DNA of 64,000 bases. Source: Paracentrotus lividus. Taxonomy: Eukaryota > Echinodermata > Echinoidea > Camarodonta > Echinidae. The notes below the pieces were generated by a model, which worked only from the letters and a program-made list of their open reading frames with translations, ran no database searches and had not been told where the DNA came from. The position numbers and the translations under genes are program-made. Below, one piece after another: positions 1 to 9,948 of the stretch (the first letter of the stretch is position 1; the number at the start of each line of letters is the position of its first letter). The stretch spans positions 23,377,371 through 23,441,370 of the forward strand of contig CALNVZ010003426.1 in NCBI GenBank assembly GCA_940671915.1, given 5' to 3'.

Positions 1-323
1 AATGGTGGACGCAATTTCTTACCAGTGATATTTAGTGGGTGCAATATATTGAAGCAACATCGTGGAAAGTTTCTTTTATGTATTGATTTCTAATTCCATG
101 AAAAATGCATGACATTGCAAATGACATTGAATCGTGGATCCTGTTTACCTCAAAACATTTCCAATTTTATTGCGTTAGTTCAGTAAAGCAGAAGGGAAAA
201 ACAAAAATATTTAAAATAGTAAATAGTAAATTGTTGAAGAAGTATAAGTTGAGGGTAATTTGTCAAGTTTGAATTTGAATGACAACATTTATGTTTGATT
301 TCTCCCCCCCCCCCCCATTTCAG

Positions 324-389
324 TTTTTAATGATGGCAGTAGAAAGGAACTGATCTGCATTGATGGAACAATACCTGTGCTCTACAAAG
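324..389 (+). CDS. TSG101: TSG101 exon, UEV domain part 1
   Basis: The exon follows a 13-base C run and CAG, and ends AAAG|GTTAGT. It enters in phase 1 (completing a valine) and leaves in phase 1. It reads FNDGSRKELICIDG then TIPVLYK, which aligns with the second and third UEV strands of animal TSG101. Confidence 0.93.
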
Positions 390-3300
390 GTTAGTATAAA
401 AGTATACCAGTCCATATGTACATGTAGGGCTCTACAGTCTGTGTCAAAAAAAAAAATGGTACAGTCTGGAAAAATTATTTAGGTATGAAATCTTCTCAAA
501 TGATGTGTGAATTTGGTACCAACTCAAAGCCAAAAGATTCTTCTCGCTGATGCACTTTGTTTTGTATAATTTGCTTTTGTAAAACAAAAGTTATGCTAAA
601 TTTTGTGCGGTGATGAGCTAATCAAAATTACACACATCTGTTGTCTCGGTGCGCTGAGTGCATGGCTATTATGTGCGGAACCCATTGAGAAGCATGCACA
701 AAGTACATTTTTTCTTGATTATAGAACATTGGTCATATCTCAAGATCTACAGCACCAAATGGGATGAAAAAAATTGCAGAAGAAAGCCTGATTTTCTTAC
801 TTTATGGAAATATCAAACACTTTTAGAATGTGATTAATTTTCATACTGTTTTCCAACTGCACCATTTTATTTGACACAGACTGTAGAACATCTCATTAGG
901 AACTCTTATGATGTTCTCAGTGGCGGATCATGAATTTCAGGATGGGGGGGCGCCAAAATATTTAGATTTTAATATGTACAGTCAATGAATGATTTTCAAA
1001 TTATGGGGGGGGGGGGGCTCCAAAATTTTTAGATTTTAACATGTACAGTCAATGAGTGATTTTCAAATTATAGGGGGAGGGGCATCCCCCTCTCCCCCAC
1101 CTTGATCCGCCACTGTGTACTAGGATCCTGCTATTATAATGAAAGTGGACTTTTTGATGTCCAGGATAAATACAAAATTTTGAATATATCTCAGGAACCA
1201 CTGTACTTGAGACATGAACTTCAAACTTGAGGTATGTATCAAAATAGGAAGAGGGTCTGCTTTGACTTTTTAGAACATAGTTCAGAGGTCAAGAGTCACA
1301 TGTCAATTTATGAATTTCCATGTGTTGATCTCGTTAACACGATATCACAAGAACAACATGAGACATAAACTTTACACTTGGAGTCATCACCATAGGAAGA
1401 TGTTCTGATTACATTTTACTGTACATAGGTTAAATTTGGAGGGTCAAGGAAGTCAACTTATGGAATTCAATATTTTGAGCACGTTATCCCTGTATCTCAT
1501 GCATCATGGTAGGAAGATGATCTGAGAAGATTATGGTAAATGTTGGTCATTCAAGGGTCACAGAGGTCAACTTAATCATTGGTTTTCAGGACGGAGGTTT
1601 ATACAATGTCATGTTTGTCTTGTTTGTTTTTTGTTTTTTCTTAATTCAATTTTTCTTGGTTGTTTTAAAATAAGGAATAATTTACGTCTTTCTTGCTTTT
1701 ACAGCCAATACATACAACATACCAATCTGCATCTGGATACTGGAGACACACCCCCACAACCCCCCTCTATGTTTTGTGCGTCCCACCAGCACCATGCTTA
1801 TCAAACCATCCAAGCATGTGGATGCCAATGGAAGGGTCTACCTGCCATATCTTCATGACTGGAAACCAGTAAGTGCATATCACATAGATGGTACAGTGAG
1901 AGTACATGTATATGAGTAAACGTTTGGTCCAGTACACTCATCATGCAAAGAAGAGAATGCTAATAAGTGTGGTGACAAATGCTGATTTTGCCCGATTCTT
2001 TGAATACCTGAAGACTAGAATCAATTAGGGTATGGCATTAAATTTGCAAATATATATTCAATTGAATTAACCACTAGCAAATTATTTCTTATGCAGGCTT
2101 TGAATAGTATCCATATTTTCAGGGGCAGGTGAATTCATTATAATTGTTAATATTATTTACCGGGATGAGTTGTGCGAGTATAAAACAGTCAACTTAATGA
2201 CTTTGGTCCACAGTTACATTCCTACTCACACATTTATAGGGTACCGTAATAACCAAAGGGCATGCTATATCTGTTGTGAGTGGATTCATTTTTATTTCAA
2301 TGTAGTTGGTCTATTATACATGATCAATTAAAACTTCTTGAGCAATACAAATTACTGTTTTAAGATTTGCCATTGTGAAAGTGAAGATTTTTAGGAGTGA
2401 CTTTGTTTATTTATTTATTTTATTTCCTTTTATTTTAACAAGAGCTCTTTCATGACTTACCTGAGATCCTATATGTTTGTTTCACTGATCAATGCATGTT
2501 GTCATTATTTTTTTCTTCATCAGAACAACTCAGACCTTGTTGGTCTGATCCAGGTCATGACAGTGGTATTCGGTGAGAGCTCTCCGGTGTATGCAAAGCA
2601 GCAGGTCAACCCCCACCACGCCCCTCTTACACCCCTGGAGGAGGGATGCCCCACCACTGGATACCCACAACCCCAACAATGTAAGTATTCTAAGGCAGCA
2701 GGTCAACCCCCACCACGCCCCTCTTACACCCTGGAGGAGGGATGCCCCAGCACACTGGATACCCACAACCCCAGCAATGTAAGTATTCTAAGGCAGCAGG
2801 TCAACCCCCACCACGCCCCTCTTACACCCCTGGAGGGGGATGCCCCAGCACCCTGGATACCCACAACCCCAGCAATGTAAGTATTCTAAGGCAGCAGGTC
2901 AACCCCACCACGTCCCTCTTACACCCCTGAGGAGGGATGCCCCAGCACACTGGATACCCACAACCCCAGCAATGTAAGTATTCTAAGGCAGCAGGTCAAC
3001 CCCCACCACGCCCCTCTTACACCCCTGGAGGAGGATGCCCCAGCACCCTGGATACCCACAACCCCAGCAATGTAAGTATTCTAAGGCAGCAGGTCAACCC
3101 CCACCACGTCCCTCTTACACCCCTGGAGGAGGATGCCCCAGCACACTGGATACCCCAACCCCAACAATGTAAGTATTTTATAAAAGCAGTAGGTCAACCC
3201 CCACCACGCCCCTCTTACATCCCTGGAGGGGATGCCCCAGCACCCTGGCTACCCTCAACCCCAGCAATGTAAGTATGCCAAGGCAGCAGGTCAACCCCAC

Positions 3301-6300
3301 CACGTCCCTCTTACACCCCTGGAGGAGGGATGCCCCAGCACACTGGATACCCAAACCCCAGCAATGTAAGTATTTAAAGGCAGCAGGTCAACCCCCACCA
3401 CGTCCCTCTTACAGCCCTGGAGGGGGGATGCCCCAGCACCCTGGATACCCACAACCCCAATAATGTAAGTATTCTAAGGCATTAGGTCAACCCCCACCAC
3501 GTCCCTCTTACACCCCATGGAGGAGGGATGCCCCAGCACACTGGATACCCTCAACCCCAGCAATGTAAGTTTCAAGAATTTGAGGCAGCGTGACTCGGTT
3601 TGTTAGAAGTCATATTATGTCTATGCGCATGGGTTAGAGTCCAGCATGTGCAAACAGATTTGCAAAGCTTAATTTTAGCATTGAGTGTTAAGCTCCCCTG
3701 CTGCTCTTTACAGTGTTAGGTGTGAATTTGGTTTACACTCTGTCCTTCAGATAGGACGTAATATGTAGGTCCTGTGTATATGAGAGTAGTACCCAATGCG
3801 TTTCAAACGGATACACCAGTTGATAAAGAGAAGGGTTTCAACTCGTTGTATTACACGTGCAATTCCGTATTAGGTACATACTGTAGACCCTCTTGGATGA
3901 TTAGCATAATTATTATACACATGTTATCCAATAGCATTTTATTACTAGAAATGATTGATAATAAATAAATACACCCAACTCTAATGTGATCTATTCGTGC
4001 TATGTCGAATATACTAAGGGAATAATAAATCATTTCAATGATTATTCCCAGATAATTGATCTGTAATTTAGACTAAGAGATGTGTTTTTAGATCCAATTT
4101 AAACTACTAAATTCAGTAAGAATAAAGTGCTCTTTTAGGTATTCCTAGCTACATATACATGTAAATGAGGATAGCAGGGGGATCTTTAGTTAAACTCTTT
4201 GTGGAAAAACAGTAGACATTTCAAATTATTATTATTTTGATTATAGCCTCATTCATGCCGATGCCAACACCAGCGACATCTACCAGCGGTTACCCCCAGC
4301 CCCAGTATCCCCCTTCCACGACCTACCAGCCCCCTGCAGTAGGGGGTAGTAGTGGGTACAATCCTGGCTACCCTGGATCATCAGGTTACCCTTACCCTTA
4401 TCAGCAGGGTCAACAGCAGCCAGGGAGTCAGCAAACACAGAGCCAACCATCCTACAGTCCGGCAGCAACGGCTGCTGCTACTACTGCAGGTGAGAAATAT
4501 CTCAGTCCTACCACTTCAGAATCTCATCTCTATTATATTCTATTCAATTCAGGTGCCATATCTGTAGACTTTGGCAATCATGTTTTTCCACAACTCTCTG
4601 TTTTTAGCTTTCTCCATTAGCTGTAACCCTCTTTCTTCTACTCCTTTCTCTTCAAGCCATTTATTCAAGCTGTTCATCAGTGTCATTATTCTCCTTCCTC
4701 TACTCCTTTTCCCCTTGAACTTTCCTGTCAGTGACAAACTCACATTAATTTTATCAGACCTGGGGAACATCAGTATAAAGAGTGATCTTTCTTATCCAGT
4801 GTTGTGGGTGCTAGTCGCATTTACATGTAGGTCGAGCATTGCAGGTGCTATTCGCATGTCATATAGGTCATCACTATACTTGTGATAGCTTACTGCATGC
4901 TACATTGTTATGTATTATGCATAAACATTTATTTCTTGTACAAATTACTACTGTCCATATACAGTGTGCTCACCCCTCTGATCAAAATTTGAGTTTGCTT
5001 GAAAAATCTCACATTTTGCTTGTCTCTGACTTTGACATCTGTTATCTGTTAATATTTTGTTTGCTGAGAGCTCGAAAGACTTTTGTTACTTACGGATTTA
5101 AAAAATATTTGTAGGCATTGGTTTATTAAACAGTCCAATTTTGGAATACAAGGTGCCTGAGACAAAGCCAATAACCCTGTTAAAAAGAAATATCTTTATA
5201 CTAAACAGAGGTTTGCACATGTTTGAAATCAGGACAGGGAGGGTTGAATCGTTACCAAAACCCTTGTTGTATCCATGCTCATTACAATGGGAGTGGACTG
5301 TACAGCAATGTTCAAAGATTGTTATTCTTAAGGTGGGCTCACAAGATGCGACTTGTTGCGGTGCGATTTTTCAGTAAAACTTTAATATTATTTGATACAA
5401 ACCTTCAAACACGGAAATTCATACTGTCCAAAGTTGTGGGTATTCCTATGAATACCAAAATACCTTCTCTGTATAAATTCAAATTGTTTCCATACCGCAG
5501 TGACGTCACAGCGATCTTGCGATTTTAAGATAATTTGACCTTTACTCCTAATTAAAGGCTTGCATTGGAACAAAATTTCAATTACATTGTTCCTTTACGA
5601 TATTTACCTCTTGTAAGATAACTTTATATGTTTCAAATATCGCATTAGTAATGCAAACTACCATTAAAAAAAATTGCATCGCATCAAGTCGCATCGTGTG
5701 AGCCCGCCTTTAGTTACTAAAATCTACCCAATATTTCTTTTAATGCGTTAATTCCTATTACAGCCATACCTACATTGCTTTAGGGACCATCATAATAGAA
5801 AGGTTACTAGTACATGTATTTTCCATGTTTTTATAATGATTGTCATTGTAATTTGTAATGATGTGAGAAGAACCTGAGTATAAAAGAAACCAGACTTTGG
5901 AGACCATTTATTTTATTTTGTCTGAAAGTTGTCTCTAGAGATTTCAGTGCAGTTTCAAGATTCTTATCAGTGTGTAATTTCCCTATTTTGTTATTGTTTT
6001 GTTTGAAACCCTTTTTCACTGTCTCTCCCATACAGGCTCAAGACCGCCAGTAACTAACCAGACCAGCCTATCAGATGATGCTATCAAGGCTTCACTCCAG
6101 TCGGCTGTAGAGGACAAACTCAAGAGAAAACTCAAAGAGAACTCTGAAAAATTCCAGGTAAACTAGTAATGCAGAGAAAGCTCTGTTCTATATGTCCTTC
6201 AATAAGTTTGTGCAAACGTGCAAAGCATATAAGCTTGGTACATGCTGGCGAACAGAATCTATGTGATATCTTTTGGAGATATACCGAGTACTTGTAGCCC

Positions 6301-9300
6301 CATAAAATCATGCATAATATAAACACATCCTTTATAGGTATATTTATACAGTCAACCTTACCTGAGTTTAATCTGTTGAGACTGAAGAAAAGCATCAACC
6401 TGGAAAAAATTTGGACTTATGAAGGGTTAAGAACAATAGAAATGTGTGTTAATAGAGATGACTTAAAAAGGACTTTGGCAAGATTGACTGTATTCAAATA
6501 TTTATATGTTTTAAATTTGTATATAAATGGAACAATATTATGGCATATTTAACAGATGCATTGTCATTGACTTTTGGCTATTATCTTCAAGATCAAGAAA
6601 AAGAGTTCACCAAATCACTATTAAATAATCCTTGTTGTAGTAACTGACTCCCAAAAAAGAACAATGTCACAATTTCTTTAAGATGTGTTCCAAATTTTAG
6701 ATAATTTAAATATAAAACAGACAGATTTAGAAAGAGTGCAATTCCATATTTCATAGACCTTTTAAACTCAAAATAATATTCATATTGGCAAATTATTTTA
6801 AATGTATATATGCGTAAACCACACATTCAGTTTGATCCAACTTTTTCATAATCTCTACAGTACATTTAATGTCACTTTTTGGAAAGTTATGCATTCTTAT
6901 ATCTAAGTATTTTTTATTGTTTATAAAATCTTACTTGTAATATTTTATTGTTAATTTGTTATTGCATTTGTGTATTTTTAAACTGTAAACATGCTTATTT
7001 CAGCCAACCAGCTGCCAATCATGTATCTTTTATATGGACAATAAACCATTAATTGAATTGAATTGAATTTGTGTGATTTATGTTGTAGGCTGAGATGGAT
7101 TCACTGACAGCTACCAAGGATAAACTGAAGAATGGTCAGAGGAAACTAGAAGACATCATCAATCAGTTGGAGTCGGAAACGGTTGGTACCACATTCCTTA
7201 TGATGAAATGCAAAATTAAAATGTCAATGATATTTTCTTATGGATATCGCAGAGCTGCCAACCAGTAGGATTTTATCCTATTTTGTAGGATTTTTGCATG
7301 AGAATAGGATAGTAGGATTTTTCTGAAATCTGACTATGTATATTACGTGTGCTGTATTATACATGTGTAAAACAATGTGTTTTTATTGTGTGTACGTGTG
7401 CTTTTTAGAACACAATCTGTCATTTTCATCAGCAGACCATCTAACTCAAATTGTAAAAGTCATATTTCCTGATAGCAAACTGTAGGTAAACTGTAAAGTT
7501 AGTGGGTATTTGTAACACTAGTGTACTAAATTCTGTGCTGAAATTTTGCTAGTGATGTATGTGAGGCAAAAATAGGATTTTTCAGAGAAAATAGTAGGAT
7601 TTTTAGTCCAATTAGGTTGACAGCTCTGATATCCTACCACAGTCCAGCCCTGTTATCATATCACAATTAAAGATACAAGATTAAAGATTACAATGAAGCA
7701 CTACACGCTGTCCCAACTTCAAACATGTTGCCAGCCTATGTTTTAAGTACTGTCGGCCACTGTTATAACAAGCATGGATTTGGAGTATGTAGGACAGAGG
7801 TTCAAGGGCATTTAGGTGAAATTATGCATTTCAACGTATTGGCCTTATTATCACAATATGTCAAGAACCACTTAAAATATCAACTTTAAATGCGATGATA
7901 GTATGTGTCAATATGTAAAAACAATTTGATAAGATTTTGGAGTATGTGCATGTAGGTCAAAAGTCAAGTGTGACAGTTGTGAAATTATGAATCCCCATTT
8001 GAGATGTCAACATCAAACTTGATGATAGATCTGATTAGATTTTGCAGCATGTAGGTCAAAGTTCAAAATTGCAGAGATCAACAGATGTAATTCATGGTGT
8101 TCGATGTTGCAAAAAAAGTGCTCATGTACAGTACATGATTTTAATGAAAAACACATTGGTCTGTGTATGTATGCGATGTGGAATCGTTAATGATTTGGTA
8201 AAATCGTGAATTCAATCACATGCGAAATGGACCCACTAGTCCCATTCAAGAAAATTTATATCTGCGATAAAATATGGTGTATACAGTAGGTGACCGAGTC
8301 ATATTTATTTTGTTTGTTGATGTGTTTTTTATGCTATTTTGTATTATTTACTATGAACAGGAAGCCCAGCTTTATACCTCATGTAAGTATTCAGTTGACC
8401 TCATCCCTGAATATCTGGGTTTTTTTTCCTCTTGCACAGAGTGAAGTCCGTCAAAACATACAGGTACTCAAGCAGAAGGATGAGGAGATCAAAGCAGCAC
8501 TGTCCAGGATGGAAGGTCGTGATGAACTAGATCTTGATGATTCAGTTGTACCCACAGCCCCACTTTACAAACAGTGAGTTCTTGGCTTCAGCGATTTGTT
8601 TTTAATGTTAACATCGAAAATCGAAAACCTTCTGTAAGGCATTAACCCTTTGTATGCTGGATTAATTTGTAGCATAATTATTAGCCAATTTTTATGCCTC
8701 CAACACTGAAGGTGACAGTGGTTCTCCACCACCAAAGATGGTGCTGGAGGCATCATATTTTTAGGTTGTTCGTCCTTCCTTCCATATTACCACACGTTTT
8801 GCTTGTTTGTTATTGCGTCGGTTGTTTTAAGAAATGCTTTAGATATAAAACACAAACTTGATGATACCAAATGATCTTAAGAATGTAGGTCATAGGTCAA
8901 GGATTATGGAGGTCATTGGAATCATTGTGATATCTCTAAAACTGATTGAATGAACCTCAAATTTAATGATGAATTATATGCATCACCATTGGAAAATTAT
9001 GTAATTGGATTTTGGAATATGCCTGTCAAATGTCAAGGGTCATAAAATTCTGATTAGTTCTTTTTATGAGGTCAAAGTCTGAAAATACTGGTTTCACAGT
9101 GAGGTCAAGTAAAAGATGCAGTGGCATTTGTTTTGGTTCTTTTTAGTTTTAGAGTCATATGAGTAAGAGAAATATAACTTTCTCCTACAAAGTATATGCC
9201 TCTGCCCTATATGCCCAGCTATTTCAGAAATACATGTAGATCTCTGTGACCTTTGATTTCATTACTAGAAAAAAAACTAATCAGATAATCTTCCTATGGT

Positions 9301-9948
9301 ACTCAGCAAGTCTGAATTTCATATCTAGTGGGTGTTGACATCAAATTTAGAGCAATAGGCAGTTTGTTGTTGACAATTTAGAAGATTATAAGCATATTAG
9401 CAATTGGTAAAATGAGCCACCATCATTCCTGTGAATCATCATGTTTTTTTTTGTTCCCTCTCTTCCAGATTACTGAACTTATTTGCAGAAGAGATGACGA
9501 TTGAAGACACATACTACTACCTAATGGAAGGACTCAAGAAAGATGTTATAAGCATAGATGACTTCACAAAGGTACAGTTTTTGAAGAAAGATATTTTCTA
9601 ACATGGAATGAATGACTGTGATTATAATGGTATGATCAATCATTATGTTTGGTAGTGTTCATGATGATGACAATGTATTGATGGTGGTAGTAGTGATATT
9701 GATGGTGATGGAGATGATGATGATGATGTTGATGTTAATGATGATGAGGATAATGGTGATGATGATGGGGAGGATAGTTATTTTATTGTGTAGTGATGCT
9801 TATTGGTGTTGATGGTCATGAATTAATTTCCTTTTCTTTATTCCTTCTACAGAATGTACGGGAACTGTCCAGAAAGCAGTTTTTATTGAGAGCTCACATA
9901 CAGAAAGTCCGTCAAACTGCAGGATTACGAGAGATCACACCCTTATGA
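324..9948 (+). CDS. TSG101: TSG101, ESCRT-I ubiquitin-binding subunit (nine exons, 5' end outside window)
   Basis: TSG101 is the cytosolic ESCRT-I subunit that recognises ubiquitinated cargo and P(T/S)AP motifs during multivesicular-body sorting, cytokinesis and budding. Seen in order: most of the UEV domain (VFNDGSRKELICIDG, then CFVRPTSTM and VYLPYLHDW, then VGLIQVMTVVFGE); a proline/glycine/tyrosine-rich linker; a coiled-coil segment; a PTAP motif (VVPTAPLYKQ); and a C-terminal steadiness box (LSRKQFLLRA). UEV proteins are inactive E2 relatives, and tyrosine occupies the E2 catalytic-cysteine position in VYLPYL. Exons join in phase with GT-AG borders throughout. Using the first donor after exon 3 gives 391 codons in the window. 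With about 40 missing N-terminal residues this is somewhat longer than the 390-residue human protein. The C-terminus ends ITPL. The start codon lies left of the window, and no clear AATAAA follows the stop. Confidence 0.95.
390..1704 (+). other. TSG101 intron with repeat-derived sequence
   Basis: The intron has GT-AG borders. It contains a short inverted-repeat element (918-1115). A diffuse dispersed-repeat stretch (about 1180-1600) follows, marked by recurring 'aggtcaa...gtca' phrases; similar phrases recur in later introns (about 7730-8090 and 8880-9120). No exon-like reading was found on either strand. Confidence 0.7.
918..1115. mobile_element. MITE-like element with CAGTGGCGGATC termini
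   Basis: The left end CAGTGGCGGATC and right end GATCCGCCACTG are perfect reverse complements. Inside, a roughly 70-bp segment containing TTAGATTTTAA and TGTACAGTCAATGA occurs twice in tandem, each copy followed by a G-rich run. There is no coding capacity, so it would depend on a transposase from elsewhere. A single related terminus (CAGTGGTGGATCCAG) occurs near 28931. Confidence 0.75.
1705..1868 (+). CDS. TSG101: TSG101 exon, UEV domain core
   Basis: The acceptor is CTTTTACAG and the donor CCA|GTAAGT. It enters in phase 1 and leaves in phase 0. Residues include ANTYNIPICIWILETHP, LCFVRPTSTMLIKPSKHVD and GRVYLPYLHDWKP. This is the most conserved part of the UEV fold, including the strand that carries tyrosine where active E2 enzymes have cysteine. 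Confidence 0.96.
1869..2523 (+). other. TSG101 intron, nothing notable
   Basis: The intron is AT-rich with GT-AG borders. I see no repeats, hairpins or ORFs worth calling. Confidence 0.7.
2524..2680 (+). CDS. TSG101: TSG101 exon, end of UEV and first proline-rich repeat copy
   Basis: The acceptor is TTCATCAG. The exon opens NNSDLVGLIQVMTVVFGESS then PVYAK, the C-terminal UEV helix. It continues into the first copy of the 33-codon repeat and meets a strong donor, CAAT|GTAAGTAT. Length 157 bp gives phase 1, matching the next exon. Relative to the repeat consensus, this copy lacks one G after VYAK and two bases near 2652. The middle is therefore read in a shifted frame (QQVNPHHAPLTPLEE) and returns to frame at TGYPQPQQ. 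The exon could instead extend to 3564. Confidence 0.85.
2598..3564 (+). repeat. TSG101: Tandem array of a 99-bp/33-codon unit in the TSG101 proline-rich linker
   Basis: About ten copies are present. The first lies inside the exon above, and nine full units begin at 2681, 2779, 2877, 2974, 3072, 3169, 3269, 3366 and 3465. Observed unit lengths are 97-100 bp around a 99-bp consensus, so the ideal unit keeps the reading frame. It encodes CKYSKAAGQPPPRPSY, then a TPGGGMPQH stretch, then GYPQPQQ. That composition suits a TSG101 proline-rich region. As given, small indels split the array among three frames, giving open stretches of about 60-110 codons. Each unit begins GTAAGTAT, so every junction is also a consensus splice donor. 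Confidence 0.92.
3565..4246 (+). other. TSG101 intron following the repeat array
   Basis: The intron begins with the GTAAGT of the last array copy and ends TTATAG. It is AT-rich unique-looking sequence with no further copies of the 99-bp unit. Confidence 0.7.
4247..4489 (+). CDS. TSG101: TSG101 exon, proline/tyrosine-rich linker
   Basis: The acceptor is GATTATAG and the donor GCAG|GTGAGA. It enters in phase 1 and leaves in phase 1. It reads SFMPMPTPATSTSGYPQPQ, then Tyr-Pro-Pro and Gly-Tyr-Pro rich text, ending with a short alanine/threonine run. This flexible linker lies between UEV and coiled coil. Its GYPQPQ opening matches the end of the array unit, which suggests the array arose from related linker sequence. 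Confidence 0.9.
4549..4770 (-). pseudogene. C-terminal tail of a non-LTR retrotransposon polyprotein, antisense in intron
   Basis: The minus-strand reading contains GKRSRGRRIMTLMNSLNKW, a short spacer and RELWKNMIAKVYRYGT followed by a stop. The pattern GKR-RGR, then a W, then R-W--M is characteristic of the extreme C-terminus of RTE/L1-like LINE proteins. Nothing upstream on the minus strand continues the protein, so this is a short relic. It lies inside a TSG101 intron in the opposite orientation. Confidence 0.6.
5330..5711. mobile_element. MITE with AAGGYGGGCTCAC termini in TSG101 intron
   Basis: The left end AAGGTGGGCTCAC is followed by AAGATGCGACTTG. The right end, read as reverse complement, is AAGGCGGGCTCAC followed by ACGATGCGACTTG. 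The inverted repeats run about 45 bp, and TA or TTA flanks could be the target duplication. About 380 bp long, non-coding. Confidence 0.8.
6036..6157 (+). CDS. TSG101: TSG101 exon, start of coiled coil
   Basis: The acceptor is CCATACAG and the donor CAG|GTAAAC. It enters in phase 1 and leaves in phase 0. It reads SRPPVTNQTSLSDDAIKASL then QSAVEDKLKRKLKENSEKFQ. This matches the helix that begins the ESCRT-I core assembly region in other TSG101 proteins. Confidence 0.95.
6158..7088 (+). other. TSG101 intron ending in a LINE-like tail
   Basis: The intron is AT-rich. Near its end (about 7035-7068) it carries an ATTGAATTGAATTGAATT tract after GGACAATAAACC. Short tandem words of this type often end CR1/L2-like non-LTR elements. 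No coding match was recognised in the preceding sequence. Confidence 0.45.
7089..7181 (+). CDS. TSG101: TSG101 exon, coiled coil
   Basis: The exon is 31 codons, phase 0 to phase 0. It reads AEMDSLTATKDKLKNGQRKL then EDIINQLESET. Heptad spacing of hydrophobics fits the family coiled coil used to assemble with VPS28 and VPS37. The donor is ACG|GTTGGT, weaker than the others in this gene. Confidence 0.95.
7243..7635. mobile_element. MITE-like element rich in TAGGATTTT
   Basis: The ends are GGATATCGCAGAGCTGCC and, as reverse complement, GGATATCAGAGCTGTC. Both continue into AACC. The word TAGGAT(TTT) recurs near both ends, so the termini can pair further inside. It lies in a TSG101 intron and has no coding capacity. 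Confidence 0.65.
8440..8573 (+). CDS. TSG101: TSG101 exon, coiled coil end and PTAP motif
   Basis: The acceptor is CTTGCACAG and the donor AAACA|GTGAGT. It enters in phase 0 and leaves in phase 2. It reads SEVRQNIQVLKQKDEEIKAA, then LSRMEGRDELDLDDS, then VVPTAPLYKQ. The PTAP tetrapeptide just before the steadiness box is a conserved family feature thought to bind the protein's own UEV domain. Confidence 0.96.
8694..8754. repeat. Short inverted repeat (hairpin) in TSG101 intron
   Basis: ATGCCTCCAACAC at 8694-8706 faces GTGCTGGAGGCAT ending near 8753, separated by about 34 bases. It may be the end of a larger dispersed repeat, because the next several hundred bases carry the 'ggtcaa' phrases also seen in other introns. 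Confidence 0.6.
9469..9571 (+). CDS. TSG101: TSG101 exon, steadiness box part 1
   Basis: The acceptor is CTCTTCCAG and the donor AAAG|GTACAG. It enters in phase 2 and leaves in phase 0. It reads LLNLFAEEMTIEDTYYYLME then GLKKDVISIDDFTK. This is the first half of the C-terminal headpiece/steadiness box that controls TSG101 stability. Confidence 0.96.
9663..9770. repeat. GAT-rich microsatellite in the last TSG101 intron
   Basis: Imperfect GAT/GGT/GTT trinucleotides fill most of the 281-bp intron between the last two coding exons. Confidence 0.85.
9853..9948 (+). CDS. TSG101: TSG101 terminal coding exon
   Basis: The acceptor is CTTCTACAG. It reads NVRELSRKQFLLRAHIQKVR then QTAGLREITPL, followed by TGA at 9946-9948. 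LSRKQF-LRA is the signature of the family C-terminus. The last residues differ from the vertebrate ending. Confidence 0.96.
   Translation, partial: NVRELSRKQFLLRAHIQKVRQTAGLREITPL

Noticed and set aside
2681-2698. Possible 18-bp mini-introns (GTAAGT...AAGGCAG) in every repeat unit
   Set aside because: Far too short for splicing. The whole unit being 99 bp, with frame preserved when read through, is the simpler explanation.
2530-2766. 78-codon minus-strand ORF over the TSG101 repeat array
   Set aside because: It is the antisense reading of a coding repeat and has no domain. The plus-strand exon is clearly the real feature.
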